NCBI RefSeq assembly: GCF_000219915.2
Contig: NC_017964.1
Location: forward strand, 1,426,001 to 1,490,000
Direction: 5' to 3'
Length of the DNA: 64,000 nucleotides
Source of the DNA: Advenella kashmirensis WT001
Lineage (GTDB): Bacteria; Pseudomonadota; Gammaproteobacteria; Burkholderiales; Burkholderiaceae_B
Position 1 is the first letter of the stretch; each line of letters starts with the position of its first letter. The notes under the pieces were generated by a model. That model had not been told where the DNA came from and ran no database searches. It worked only from the letters and a program-made list of their open reading frames with translations. Below, piece by piece: positions 1 through 9,421 of the stretch. The translations under genes were made by a program, and so were the position numbers.

Positions 1-785
1 TTTTCGTGCAGCCCTTCCTTGCGCAGTTGCTCCAGCGCGACAATCGCATTACCACAGGTCAGCAGCTTGAGCGTCTCATCAAACAGGCGCGAGTCCGGCA
101 CGTTTTTTATCAGACCGGCCAGCTGGCGAATCGGGGCCTGTGTTGCCGGCTCAATCGTGCCATTCAGTTTGGAGGCAAAGCGCACGGCGCGCAACATGCG
201 CACCGGATCTTCGCGAAAACGCTTTTCCGGGTCGCCGATCATGCGCACCAGATGATTTTTCAGATCGGCCACGCCGTTATGATAATCAATGACGGTTTCC
301 TTGACCGGATCGTAATACAGGGCGTTGAGCGTGAAGTCGCGCCGGGCAGCATCCTCCTGCTGCGTACCGAACACATTGTCATTCAGAATACGACCATCGG
401 CATCGGTGTGCTGGTCCCCTTGCGAAGGGGCGCGAAACGTCGACGTCTCGATGATTTCCTGGCCGAAGACGACGTGCACCAGCTGGAAACGCCTGCCAAT
501 GATGCGGGCACGCCGGAACAGCGGGCGGATTTCTTCGGGTGTGGCGCTGGTGGCAACGTCAAAATCCTTGGGCTCGTAGCCCAGGACCAGGTCACGCACT
601 GCACCGCCAACGATGAATGCATCGTAGCCCTTTTGCTGCAGTACTTCGCACACCTTGATGGCATTGCGCGAGACCAGGCGTCGGTCAATCTTGTGCTGCT
701 CGTGGGAATAGACCCGGTGCTTATCTTTCAGGACGGGCGCGGCAAAAAGCCGGCTGACGAATGTGCGAATGGTATTTTTGATCAT
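1..785 (-). CDS. pcnB: Poly(A) polymerase I (5' part, cut by window edge)
   Basis: Adds 3' poly(A) tails to RNAs in the cytoplasm, promoting their decay. The reading frame is open from an ATG at 785 to the window edge, about 261 codons. It begins MIKNTIRTFVSRLF and carries the class II nucleotidyltransferase signature: FIVGGAVRDLVLGYEPKDFDVATSA, in pieces VGGAVRDLVLG and KDFDVATSA (catalytic Asp pair), then ARRDFTLNALYYD and MIGDPEKRFREDPVRMLRAVRFA. These separate it from tRNA nucleotidyltransferase mainly by the N-terminal extension (HKIDRRLVSRNA) typical of PcnB, so the assignment is strong but not absolute. The C-terminal RNA-binding part lies outside the window. It is followed upstream on the same strand by the HAD phosphatase gene, 23 bases away, so the two are probably cotranscribed. 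Confidence 0.93.
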   Translation of the reverse strand, partial: MIKNTIRTFVSRLFAAPVLKDKHRVYSHEQHKIDRRLVSRNAIKVCEVLQQKGYDAFIVGGAVRDLVLGYEPKDFDVATSATPEEIRPLFRRARIIGRRFQLVHVVFGQEIIETSTFRAPSQGDQHTDADGRILNDNVFGTQQEDAARRDFTLNALYYDPVKETVIDYHNGVADLKNHLVRMIGDPEKRFREDPVRMLRAVRFASKLNGTIEPATQAPIRQLAGLIKNVPDSRLFDETLKLLTCGNAIVALEQLRKEGLHE

Positions 786-808
786 GTGATTGTTTTTGTT
801 GGTCCCTG

Positions 809-1488
809 TTATTGCAAAGGAAATAGATCCAGCACCGGCCAGCCATTTTTATTTGCCAGTTCGCGTAGCGGCGGTACCGGGTTGGTTGCAACCGGATGGG
901 TTACCGCTTCAAGCAGCGGGATATCGTTCTGGGAGTCGCTGTAGAACCAGCTCTCAGTAAAGTGCTCAAGAGTCAGGCCCATGCTGCTTAGCCATTCATT
1001 GACGCGAATGACTTTGCCATCCTGATAACTGGGCGTACCCACAACCTTGCCGGTGTAGCGGCCGTTTTTGTATTCCGGCACCGTACCGATAACATGCGGA
1101 ATGCCAAAGGCCCGGGCAACCGGCGCGATGACAAATTCATTGGTGGCCGACACCAGGCAACACAGGTCGCCCTGTTCCAGATGTTTTGCCACCAGGCCAC
1201 CGCCTTGTCGCGCATGGCGGGCCTGACCACTTCATGCATGTACTGTTCGTGAAAACGCGCCAGTTCATAAGGTGTATGCAGGTTCAGAAAACTCAGCATG
1301 AATTCGACCGATTCTTCTATTTTCAGCGTACCCGCCGTGTATTTTTCCATGAGTTCATGGTTTTTTGCCTGCACCACCTTGGGATCGCCACCCCAGCCAT
1401 TGCGGGCCAGGAAATCTACCCAGTGTCGATCAGTATCGATTGGCAGCAGGGTATGGTCAAGGTCAAACAGGGCGAGTCGTTGCGTCAT
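809..1488 (-). CDS. HAD-IB family phosphatase (SerB-like), frame broken near 1195
   Basis: Haloacid dehalogenase-type phosphatase of the SerB/IB group, about 226 aa when repaired. Motif I is LALFDLDHTLLPIDTD near the N-terminus, motif II is CCLVSATNEFVIAPVA, and motif III/IV is SWFYSDSQNDIPLLEAV. The substrate cannot be read from the sequence. The N-terminal half starts at ATG 1488; the C-terminal half is in another frame. The switch falls at a CC pair on the coding strand (1195-1196), where one extra C gives a continuous AVALVAKHLEQGDLCC. The break is therefore probably a sequencing undercall. The gene lies between pcnB and hda on the same strand, an order I believe is common in Burkholderiales. 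Confidence 0.85.
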
Positions 1489-1507
1489 AGTCAAATAGAT
1501 GTATTTT

Positions 1508-2181
1508 TCAGGAATGTCTGGATTGAAGGTAGGATTTTAACAAGGGAACGGTGATTGATCGCTTTTCAGCAAGCGAATAGCGATCAAGGGCGTCAAGCAG
1601 CGATGACAAGGCACTCATATCACGGGCGTAATAGTTGAACATCCAGTTGGTTACCTCGGCGCTAAGCGGGATGCCTTTGTCTGATGCACGCTGCAGCAGC
1701 GCGCTACGGCGTTCATCGTCGGTCAGGGTCTCAAGGCGATAAACCAGGTCCCAGGCAAGGCGCGTGCGCAGGTCTTCGCGTATGTCCAGCTGGCGGGGAG
1801 CACAGGGCCGCTGGCCAGAAGGGTAAAGGCTTCGGGTGTATGCTGGTGGGTTTTCCACTGGTTGAACAGGCCGAACAAAGCTGCCGCCTGTGCTTCGGAC
1901 AGGTTCTGTACGTCGTCCACTGCGATGATGCTGCCGGGCGCGACGGGTTCGCCCGGATCTGGCAGGATATCGGTTGCCGTATTCAGGTAGAGACCGTGCT
2001 GACGGGTGGCAGCACGCAGCAAATGGGTCTTGCCGCTGCCGTGTTCGCCCCAAAGATAGATGCTCTGTCCGGCGCCAGCGCCAAGCAGGCGGCTGACCGT
2101 TTCGCCATTGCGACCCGTCACGAAATTGTCGAAACGGGGAGGTACGACCGGCAGGACGTCCAGGATAAGTTGTTCTTTCAT
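1508..2181 (-). CDS. hda: DnaA regulatory inactivator Hda, frame broken near 1806
   Basis: Small AAA+ DnaA paralogue that, with the DNA-loaded beta clamp, stimulates ATP hydrolysis by DnaA and limits re-initiation. The start MKEQLILDVLPVVPPRFDNF contains the N-terminal clamp-binding segment (QLILDV). Walker A is LWGEHGSGKTHLLRA and Walker B is SIIAVDDVQ. The C-terminal lid, with DIREDLRTRLAWDLVYRLE and sensor regions, is in a second frame and ends at 1508. The frames join at a CCC run on the coding strand (1805-1807); one added C yields LLASGPCAPRQLDIRE. The start overlaps the stop of the PerM-like gene by four bases (ATGA), so the two are translationally coupled. Repaired length is about 225 aa, normal for the family. 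Confidence 0.9.
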
Positions 2182-3242
2182 GTCTTGTAAAAATCACTGC
2201 GACGATACTGGCCGTAAACACGGCGGATCAGCACCGACAGGGCGGCGCTGATGGGCAGGGCCATCAGCACCCCGAAGAAACCGAAAATCTGTCCGAAAAC
2301 GAACAGAGCAAAAATAATGACCAGTGGATGCAGGCCGATACGTTCGCCCATGATTTTGGGCGTCAGCACCATGCCTTCCAGAATCTGCCCAAGCCCATAG
2401 ACGATAGCCACGGAAATCAGGCCATAATAATTGTCAAACTGCAGTAGCGCCGACAGAATGGCCAGCAACAGGCCGAAGGTGACACCCAGATAGGGAATGA
2501 ACACCAGCATGCCGGTCAATACCCCGATCGGAATCGCACTTTCGAACCCCGCCAATGACAGGCCAACACTATAGTAGACGGCCAGGATCAGCATGACCAG
2601 GATCTGGCCGCGTAAAAAGCTGGATAACAGGCGATCAATATCGCGAAATACGCTAAGGGTACCATCCAGATAGCGTCGCGGGATGACTTCACGGATAGAC
2701 AGAATGAACTTGTCCCAGTCAAACAGCAGATAAACCAGTACCACGGGTGTGATCAGCAGGTTTACAAAAAAGAAAATGACAGCCGATCCGCTGGACTTGG
2801 CGTAGGTGATAATGGTTGTTGTCAGGCTGTCGGTGCCGGTGATGGCATCCTGCAGCACTTCCCGAATCTTCAGGATGTCGATCTCTGCAGATACGCCAAA
2901 CAGATGGTTCAGGCGAGGCGCCAGGTTGATATTGTACTGCGCAACCCAGCCGGGCAACTGTTCAATGGCCATCCCCACTTCCTTGCGCACCAGTGGAATG
3001 ACAATCAGCAGCACCCCCAGGATGACGGCAAGTAACAGAAAAAACATGATGCCGACGGCCAGCCAGCGTGGTAATTTGAGGGCGACAAGCATATTGACGC
3101 CGGGCACCAGAATGTAGGCTAGCGCCATGCCAAGCATGAATGGTGTCAATACGGGCGACAGGACATACAGGAGAACGAGTAGTACCAGGCCGACTCCTGA
3201 CCAGAGAAGGGTCTGTTTCCGGCGCAAAATATATTCGTTCAT
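2178..3242 (-). CDS. AI-2E family transporter (PerM-like permease)
   Basis: Inner-membrane protein of the AI-2E exporter/PerM superfamily, about 354 aa from the ATG at 3242 (MNEYILRRKQTLLWSG). A longer in-frame start at 3278 would intrude on the purM promoter region and is less likely. There are eight or so hydrophobic segments: two N-terminal pairs, a soluble middle loop (about residues 95-150), then paired helices containing FIPYLGVTFGLLLAIL and the family motif GERIGLHPLVIIFALFVFGQIFGFFGVLMALP near the C-terminus, readable as LHPLVIIFALFVFG and FFGVLMALP. Members export AI-2, solutes or Na+ in different bacteria; the substrate here is unknown. It is divergent from purM and coupled to hda. 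Confidence 0.88.
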   Translation of the reverse strand: MNEYILRRKQTLLWSGVGLVLLVLLYVLSPVLTPFMLGMALAYILVPGVNMLVALKLPRWLAVGIMFFLLLAVILGVLLIVIPLVRKEVGMAIEQLPGWVAQYNINLAPRLNHLFGVSAEIDILKIREVLQDAITGTDSLTTTIITYAKSSGSAVIFFFVNLLITPVVLVYLLFDWDKFILSIREVIPRRYLDGTLSVFRDIDRLLSSFLRGQILVMLILAVYYSVGLSLAGFESAIPIGVLTGMLVFIPYLGVTFGLLLAILSALLQFDNYYGLISVAIVYGLGQILEGMVLTPKIMGERIGLHPLVIIFALFVFGQIFGFFGVLMALPISAALSVLIRRVYGQYRRSDFYKT

Positions 3243-3302
3243 CGTAAAATAAGGCCTTCCTGTTCGATTAATTGACATTTTACATATTTAGGCAGCCTGC
3301 TC

Positions 3303-4351
3303 ATGACAAATTCAAACAAATCTTCCTTAACGTATCGCGATGCGGGGGTAGACATCGACGCCGGGGATGCGCTGGTTGACCGGATCAAGCCGCTGGCGGC
3401 CAAAACCATGCGCGAAGGCGTCATGGCGGGCATTGGCGGTTTTGGGGCGTTGTTTGAAGTGCCGAAGAAATTTCGCGAGCCCGTGCTGGTTTCCGGAACC
3501 GACGGTGTTGGCACCAAACTGCGCCTGGCTTTTGAGTGGAACCGCCATAGTACAGTAGGCATAGACCTGGTGGCCATGAGCGTTAACGATATCCTGGTGC
3601 AGGGTGCAGAACCGCTGTTCTTCCTGGATTATTTCGCTTGTGGCAAATTGTCGGTCGACACCGCCGCCCAGGTGGTGGGTGGTATTGCCAAGGGCTGCGA
3701 GTTGTCCGGTTGCGCCTGATCGGCGGAGAAACGGCTGAAATGCCGGGCATGTATCCCGACGGCGAGTATGATCTGGCCGGTTTTGCCGTGGGCGCGGTCG
3801 ATAAATCGGCCATTATCAACGGCAAAAGCATTGTTGAAGGCGATCGCATCCTGGGCCTGGCCTCCAGCGGCGCGCATTCCAATGGTTTTTCGCTGATTCG
3901 CAAGATTCTGGAGCGCGCCGGCGCCCGTCCGGATGATGATTTCCACGGCCAGCCACTGGGTGACGTGGTCATGGCGCCCACCCGCATCTATGTAAAACAG
4001 GTGCTGGCGGCGCTGGCCCAGCATGGCACAGCGATCAAGGGTCTGGCGCATATTACCGGTGGCGGCCTGCTTGACAACGTCCCGCGCATTTTGCAGGAAG
4101 GCCTGAGCGCGCGTATTGAAAAAGCCGCCTGGACGCTGCCACCCCTGTTCCAGTGGCTGCAGCAGGAAGGGCAGGTTGCAGACACTGAAATGCATCGCGT
4201 ATTCAATTGCGGTATTGGCATGGTGATCGTGGTTGCCGCCGATCAGGCTGCGGCCATTACGGCAACCCTGCAGGAACAGGGCGAAACCGTTTTCGATCTG
4301 GGCCAAATTGTACGCCAGGAAGAGGGCATGCCTCAGGCTGTGGTGGTCTGA
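3303..4351 (+). CDS. purM: Phosphoribosylformylglycinamidine cyclo-ligase, frame broken at 3715-3716
   Basis: AIR synthetase, fifth step of purine synthesis: ATP-dependent ring closure of FGAM to AIR in the cytosol. About 349 aa when repaired, the usual length. Motifs in order: [20 protein letters not shown], the phosphate/ATP loop [78 protein letters not shown] and [13 protein letters not shown]. The first frame stops at 3719 (GCC TGA). One added C in the CC pair restores [14 protein letters not shown] and the second frame runs to 4351. This is an essential function in the absence of purines, so a sequencing undercall is much likelier than a null allele. It stands alone, facing miaA. Confidence 0.93.
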
Positions 4352-4358
4352 TACACTG

Positions 4359-4378
4359 CGGGCCGGCAGGCCGGCCCG
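4359..4378. terminator. GC-rich hairpin between convergent purM and miaA
   Basis: Perfect 9-bp inverted repeat CGGGCCGGC / GCCGGCCCG with a two-base centre, eight bases after the purM stop. There is no clear T-run on either side, so it is either a weak or Rho-assisted terminator or an mRNA 3'-end stabiliser serving both convergent genes. Confidence 0.5.
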
Positions 4379-4414
4379 GTAAGGTCTTGCTTAACAACGT
4401 GGTTTTTACGGCGG

Positions 4415-5347
4415 CTACCGAGCCATGATGGCGGCAGCGGCGTCAATAACGCGGTCCGCCACATCTGCCTGCAGGCAATCGATGACCTGACGATCAGGCA
4501 TGCTGCGCAACCAGGTGAGTTGCCGCTTGGCAAGTTGCCTGGTGGCGGCAATGGCTTTTTCCCGCGCGCTTTGCAGGCTGTCCTGGCCGGCAAGATGTTG
4601 CCAGATCTGCCGATAACCGACACAGCGTATTGCCGGCAAATCCTCGTGCAGATCGCCCCGGCGCCACAACTGTTCCACTTCTCTCACCAGCCCCAGCCCA
4701 AGCATCTGGTCAAAACGCAAGGCAATGCGTTCGTGCAACTGCAGGCGCGCCGAAGGCTCCAGGCTCACCATATGAAACGTATCGGTACTGGCGCGTTCGC
4801 CTTCAGCCGCAATCAGCGACGAATAAGGTTGGCCGGTGATCAGGCATACTTCCAGCATGCGCTGGATGCGCTGTCGGTCATTGGGGGCAAGCCGGGCTGC
4901 CGTGACCGGATCATGGCGCTGCAACAGCGCATGCACATGCGGCCAGCCATGCTCTTTTGCCATTTGCTCAATATCGGCGCGGATGCCCGCGTCTGCCTGC
5001 GGTAACGCATGCAGGCCCTGGCGTAGCGCATTGAAGTACATCATGGTGCCGCCGGCCAGCACAGGTATGCGGCTGCGCGCGCGTATTTGATCGATCAGCA
5101 GCTGGGTATCCTGCACGAACTGCGCGGCGCTATACGATTCTGTCGGATCTCGGATATCCAGCAGATGCTGGGGTGTGAGCGCTCGTTCCTGTGGCGTGGG
5201 CTTGGCCGTGCCTATGTCCATGCCAGTATAGATGGTGGCCGAATCAACATTGATGATTTCAATCGGCCAGCGTCGGGCCAGCGCCAGCACGCTGGCGCTC
5301 TTGCCCGATGCAGTCGGGCCGGCCAGGCACAATACCGGCTGCGTCAC
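4415..5347 (-). CDS. miaA: tRNA dimethylallyltransferase
   Basis: Transfers dimethylallyl from DMAPP to A37 of tRNAs reading UNN codons. The P-loop [16 protein letters not shown] is followed by [20 protein letters not shown] (DSxQ/DSA region), [28 protein letters not shown], and C-terminal [11 protein letters not shown] with the KRQLTWLR motif. I favour a GTG start at 5347: it overlaps the mutL TGA as GTGA and places ten residues before GPTASGKS. In-frame ATGs at 5389 and 5419 would intrude further into mutL and lack a good ribosome site. Last gene of the tsaE-amiC-mutL-miaA set, the arrangement also seen in enterobacteria, though no hfq follows. Confidence 0.94.
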   Translation of the reverse strand: MTQPVLCLAGPTASGKSASVLALARRWPIEIINVDSATIYTGMDIGTAKPTPQERALTPQHLLDIRDPTESYSAAQFVQDTQLLIDQIRARSRIPVLAGGTMMYFNALRQGLHALPQADAGIRADIEQMAKEHGWPHVHALLQRHDPVTAARLAPNDRQRIQRMLEVCLITGQPYSSLIAAEGERASTDTFHMVSLEPSARLQLHERIALRFDQMLGLGLVREVEQLWRRGDLHEDLPAIRCVGYRQIWQHLAGQDSLQSAREKAIAATRQLAKRQLTWLRSMPDRQVIDCLQADVADRVIDAAAAIMAR

Positions 5348-7283
5348 TGGCCGCGCATGAACAGACGATCCAGATCGTTCATGCTCCATTGAAACCAGGT
5401 CGGGCGGCCGTGATTGCATTGGTTGGCCCGTTCCGTATGCTCCATCTGGCGCAGCAGGGCATTCATTTCTTCAAGGGTCAGGCGGCGATTGGCGCGCACC
5501 GAGCCGTGGCAGGCCATGGTCGAGAGCAGTTCATTGCGCTGACCGGTAAGTTGTTCGGAGTGGCCCACCATCTCCAGTTCCTTCAGGATATTGAGAACCA
5601 GCGATTCAATATCGCCGCCGGCCAGCAGGCTGGGCACCGATCGTACGGCCAGCGACTGCGGGCCGGTGGCGCTGATGGTCAGGCCCAGTGTGACCAACTG
5701 TTCCTTATGGCTTTCCATGACAGCGACATCGCGCTCGGAACAATGAATCACATAGGGAACCAGCAGTTCCTGCTGAGGTAATGCCTGCTGGTCGAGCAAC
5801 GTCTTCAGGCGTTCATAGACCACGCGCTCGTGTGCCGCATGCATGTCGACCAGAATCAGTCCGCGGGCATTCTGGGCCAGGATATAGATGCCATGAAGTT
5901 GCCCCAGCGCCATGCCCAGCGGATAGGGGTCGGCCTGGTCACCGGTGTCAGGCAGGCCGATGCCGGCATTGGCGCTGCCGTTAGTCGCGGGATGAAAGAC
6001 GCTTGCCGCCCCGGGCATGGCAAGATTGTGTTGTGGCTCGCCCAGGTGTTGCGAGGCCGATTCCAGCGGCGAGTAGAACTGTTTCCAGTGTTCCGTTGAT
6101 TGTGGCGAAGCGCTGTGCAAATGCAGGGAGGCTGATAGCCCGGGGTGACTCTGATGGTTTCCTGGGATTGGACGCCGTCGATGGCATTGGCGCCAATGCG
6201 ACCGTTTTCTGAGTTTTGTATATGGGTGGCGTATTCGGCCGGTGCCAGGCCGCCTGGCATTCTGGCAGGCAGGGCATTGGCTGCAGCCACTTCGCCGCCG
6301 ACGCCCGCAAGGGCCTGCGTAAGCACCTGCCCAACAAAACGGTGAATGGCGCCGCTGTCCCTGAAGCGCACTTCATGCTTGGCCGGGTGTACATTCACGT
6401 CTACTGCTGTAGGATCAATATCCAGGAACAGCACATAGGCCGGTTGCCGGTCGCCATGCAGGACATCGGCATAGGCCGTGCGTACGGCGTGGGTAACGGT
6501 GCGATCCCGTACAAAGCGACCATTCACATATAGATACTGACGATCGGCGCGGGCGCGCGCAGCGTTGGGCAGCGTGATCAGGCCTCGCAAGCCGGCGGCG
6601 GGCAATTGGGCGTCTACGGGCAGCCCGGCCTGGGTAAATTCATTGCCCAGCACATCCCGAATGCGTTGCAATAAATCTACCGGCATCCACTGCTTATAGG
6701 CTTTGCCATTATGGAACAGGCGAAAGGCGATGGCAGGGGTGGCCAAGGCAATGCGCTCGGCGACAGTCAGGCAGTGGCCCAGTTCGGTTGGTTCGGATTT
6801 CAGAAATTTGCGGCGGGCCGGAACGGCGTCAAAAAGCTGGCGCACATCGATGGTGGTACCTGTACTGCCCGCCGCCGGGCTAATCTGCAGCGCGGTGCCA
6901 TCAATCTGCCAGGCATGATCGTCGTTCTCGGTTCGGGAGGTAAGGGTCAGGCGAGCCACCGAGGCAATAGAGGCCAGGGCTTCACCGCGAAACCCCATGG
7001 AGCTGACCGATTCCAGGTCTCCCAGGCTGTTGATTTTACTGGTCGCATGACGGGTCAATGCGAGCGCCAGTTCTTCCCGGGGAATGCCGTGACCGTCATC
7101 GGTAATGCAAATGCGGCGAATGCCGCCGCCGTCCAGTCTGATTTCAATGCTGCGGGCTCCGGCGTCCAGCGCATTTTCCAGCAGCTCCTTCAAAACAGAG
7201 GCCGGGCGTTCAATAACCTCGCCGGCCGCGATCTGGCTAATCAGCGTGTCGGGCAGGGGGGCGATATGGCGGCGGTCGGACAT
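5344..7283 (-). CDS. mutL: DNA mismatch repair protein MutL, endonuclease type, frame broken near 6139-6145
   Basis: GHKL ATPase coordinating MutS-dependent mismatch repair. Start [21 protein letters not shown] at 7283 (an ATG at 7310 is also in frame). N-terminal motifs: [10 protein letters not shown] (residues about 34-42), DDGHGI (62-67) and GFRGEAL (97-103), then [15 protein letters not shown] and [15 protein letters not shown] poorly conserved linker holds the frame break; one extra base in the C/G run at 6139-6145 joins it to the C-terminal half. That half has [15 protein letters not shown], which fits the metal-binding endonuclease motif DQHA(X2)E(X4)E with M for Q, plus [10 protein letters not shown] and CNHGRPTW. 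So this MutL probably nicks DNA itself, unlike E. coli MutL. Repaired length is about 647 aa. Confidence 0.93.
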
Positions 7284-7392
7284 GGGGGCAGCATAAAGAG
7301 AGAAGGGCAATAGGACATTTTAGCGTGTTTGACGATTGACGTACACGTAAGTCTGGCCAGGGCGGATCACTGGCCCGATGACGCCGCAAATA

Positions 7393-7420
7393 ATAACGCC
7401 TCCGAATACGAAGGCGTTAT
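7393..7420. terminator. Hairpin downstream of amiC
   Basis: Inverted repeat ATAACGCCT / AGGCGTTAT with a ten-base loop, in the roughly 200-base gap between mutL and amiC. On the minus strand it is followed by TATTTG, only weakly T-rich. It may be a weak terminator for amiC or an internal operon processing site; the rest of the gap shows nothing certain. Confidence 0.4.
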
Positions 7421-7479
7421 GTGAGCAAAGGTAGGGCGGGATACCTAAGGGTTTTATATAGAAGCTTTGGTAGACGTTG

Positions 7480-8811
7480 TCAGCCGACTCTTGCCAGCGG
7501 TGGATTGGTGGAGAAATAATCGTTGACGCCAGAGAAAATGGCCCGAGCAATCTGGCGCTGGTTGGCCGGACTACGCAGAAAATTTTCCTCTTGCGGGTTA
7601 CTGATAAAAGCTGTCTCTACCAAAATGGAGGGGATATCCGGCGCCTTGAGCACGGCAAACCCCGCCTGTTCTACCTTGCGACTATGGATGCCATTGATTT
7701 GCGCCAGCGAACCCAGCACGCGATGCCCAATTTTCAGGGAATCATTGATTTGCGCGGTGGTGGACATGTCCAGCAGCACACTGGCTGTCTGGCGATCATG
7801 CGCGCCAATATCCAGGCCGCCAATCAGATCGGAGGCATTTTCTTTTTTGGCCAGCCAGCGGGCGGCGGCACTGGACGCGCCATTGCGGGAAAGGGCAAAT
7901 ACCGAGGTGCCGCGTGCCGAGCGGTTGGTGAAGGCATCGGCGTGAATCGATACGAACAGGTCGGCCTTGACCCGTCGCGCTTTTTGCACCCGAACATGCA
8001 GCGGCACAAAAAAGTCTGACTCGCGCGTCATGTAGGCCCGCATATTGGGCTGCGAGTTGATGACATCGCGCAACTGGCGTCCGATGGCCAGCACAATATC
8101 TTTTTCGCGTGTCCCGCGCATGCCTATCGCGCCCGGATCTTCGCCACCATGGCCAGGATCAATGGCCACCAGGATGGGGCGATTGGGGTTGGCACGGGAT
8201 GGCTGGCGGCCGGCCGTGGCAGGATTGACCTGGCCACTGACCGAAGGTACCGGCGCATTGCTGTTGTTCTGGGCCAGGTTGTCCAAAACCTGTGCCAGCG
8301 GATCATTTTCCAGATCCCTGGCCAGCGCCAGGATCGGATCCTTGGCAACTTTGGGATACAGATCCAGGACAAGCCGGTATTGGTAGTCGCCTACCGGTTT
8401 CAGTGTGAATACCTGCGGGGCAATGTCCTGTTTCAGGTCGAATACCAGACGCACTACATCGGCGCGGTTCTGTGCCACACGCACGGCGGCGATATAAGGG
8501 TCATTGGGACGGATTTTGGAAATCAGCGAATTGAGCGCCTGACTAATGGTCAGACCCTGGATATCGACCACCAGTCGATTGGGATTGCCCAGCATGAAGT
8601 GCTCGGCCCGCAGTGGCGAGTTCAGTTCCAGCGTGACCCGGGTATATTCGTCGGCAGGCCATGTACGTACGGCCAGAATCTGTCCACCGGCGGCGGCAGC
8701 GACCCTGGATACGACGGGAAGGGACAGCAGTGTGGCTGACGCACCCAGAATGCGCCGACGGGTTATTGGTCGCCTGTTGGCATTTTCCTGTGAATGAGCT
8801 TTGTTATCCAT
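7480..8811 (-). CDS. amiC: N-acetylmuramoyl-L-alanine amidase (AmiC type, Tat-exported)
   Basis: Zinc amidase that cleaves septal peptidoglycan during daughter-cell separation in the periplasm; 443 aa. The N-terminus has a twin-arginine signal (ITRRRILGASATLLSLPVV) ending near AAAA. Residues about 45-150 match the AMIN septal-targeting domain (TRVTLELNSPLRAEHF, NPNRLVVDIQGL). The Amidase_3 domain follows with zinc and catalytic motifs AIDPGHGGEDPGAIG, TRESDFFVPLHVRV, FVSIHADAF, KAPDIPSILVETAFISNPQEE. The start overlaps tsaE by 49 bases; the next gene, mutL, is about 200 bases on. The Tat signal and AMIN domain favour AmiC over AmiA or AmiB. Confidence 0.92.
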   Translation of the reverse strand: MDNKAHSQENANRRPITRRRILGASATLLSLPVVSRVAAAAGGQILAVRTWPADEYTRVTLELNSPLRAEHFMLGNPNRLVVDIQGLTISQALNSLISKIRPNDPYIAAVRVAQNRADVVRLVFDLKQDIAPQVFTLKPVGDYQYRLVLDLYPKVAKDPILALARDLENDPLAQVLDNLAQNNSNAPVPSVSGQVNPATAGRQPSRANPNRPILVAIDPGHGGEDPGAIGMRGTREKDIVLAIGRQLRDVINSQPNMRAYMTRESDFFVPLHVRVQKARRVKADLFVSIHADAFTNRSARGTSVFALSRNGASSAAARWLAKKENASDLIGGLDIGAHDRQTASVLLDMSTTAQINDSLKIGHRVLGSLAQINGIHSRKVEQAGFAVLKAPDIPSILVETAFISNPQEENFLRSPANQRQIARAIFSGVNDYFSTNPPLARVG

Positions 8812-9323
8812 GTCTTGCCCTTTTCCGAAAAAGCGTTAAATTGTGCCGTTCTTCCAGCCGATTCGTATCTCAGGTACAGCTCAAGATCGGGTGTTGGCAA
8901 CCCGGGTCCTGCTTTATCTGCCCACTCTATAAATACAATTGCGTCTTCACCCAGATTCTCACGAAAACCGGCTTCATGCCATTCTTCGGTATCGGTAAAT
9001 CTATAAAAATCAAAGTGATACAAGTATAAACTAGAAACTTTATAGGTTTCAAGCAAAGTGTAGGTCGGGCTCTTAATTCGTCCCTTCACACCCATGGCCC
9101 TCAAAAAATGCCGGACGAAGGTCGTTTTGCCGGCGCCCAGGTCGCCTCTCAGATACACCTTTGCGCTCTTTTCTGTGCCTGAGTTTTTCTCGTAACTATT
9201 TGAAAAATAATGAGAAAAAATGTCTGAAAGGGCCTTTGCGAGTTGCTCCGTGGCTGCCTCATCGGGCAGATAAAGTGCGGTGCTGGCCAGGGGCTCAGGA
9301 GGGGGTGTTTGCAAGTTCGACAT
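8763..9323 (-). CDS. tsaE: tRNA threonylcarbamoyladenosine biosynthesis ATPase TsaE
   Basis: ATPase partner of TsaB/TsaD in t6A37 formation on ANN-decoding tRNAs. 186 aa, slightly longer than usual because of an N-terminal proline-rich tail and an insert around residues 40-55. Walker A is LRGDLGAGKTTFVRHFLRAMG, readable in part as GDLGAGKTTFVRHF; KSPTYTLLETY and LYHFDFYRF are the family's conserved motifs; FIEWADKAG is the Walker B/E-W-x-D block. It heads the amiC-mutL-miaA set and overlaps amiC. Essential in many bacteria. No neighbouring gene upstream on this strand. Confidence 0.93.
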   Translation of the reverse strand: MSNLQTPPPEPLASTALYLPDEAATEQLAKALSDIFSHYFSNSYEKNSGTEKSAKVYLRGDLGAGKTTFVRHFLRAMGVKGRIKSPTYTLLETYKVSSLYLYHFDFYRFTDTEEWHEAGFRENLGEDAIVFIEWADKAGPGLPTPDLELYLRYESAGRTAQFNAFSEKGKTWITKLIHRKMPTGDQ

Positions 9324-9421
9324 GGAAATTGGGCCGTTCCGGGAAAAGAAACATAATGTAAATTATAAGAAATCCACCGGAACTGCCTAAAAATTAATGA
9401 AATTTAATGTCCAATCCGTGG

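Noticed and set aside
6..944. Long plus-strand frames over pcnB and the HAD gene
   Set aside because: Antisense to a clearly conserved minus-strand gene (pcnB motifs); composition effect of the GC-rich coding strand.
809..2181. True pseudogenisation or programmed frameshifting in the HAD and hda genes
   Set aside because: The same one-base G/C-run shortage occurs in many essential genes and lacks slippery heptamers, so sequencing error is the better explanation.
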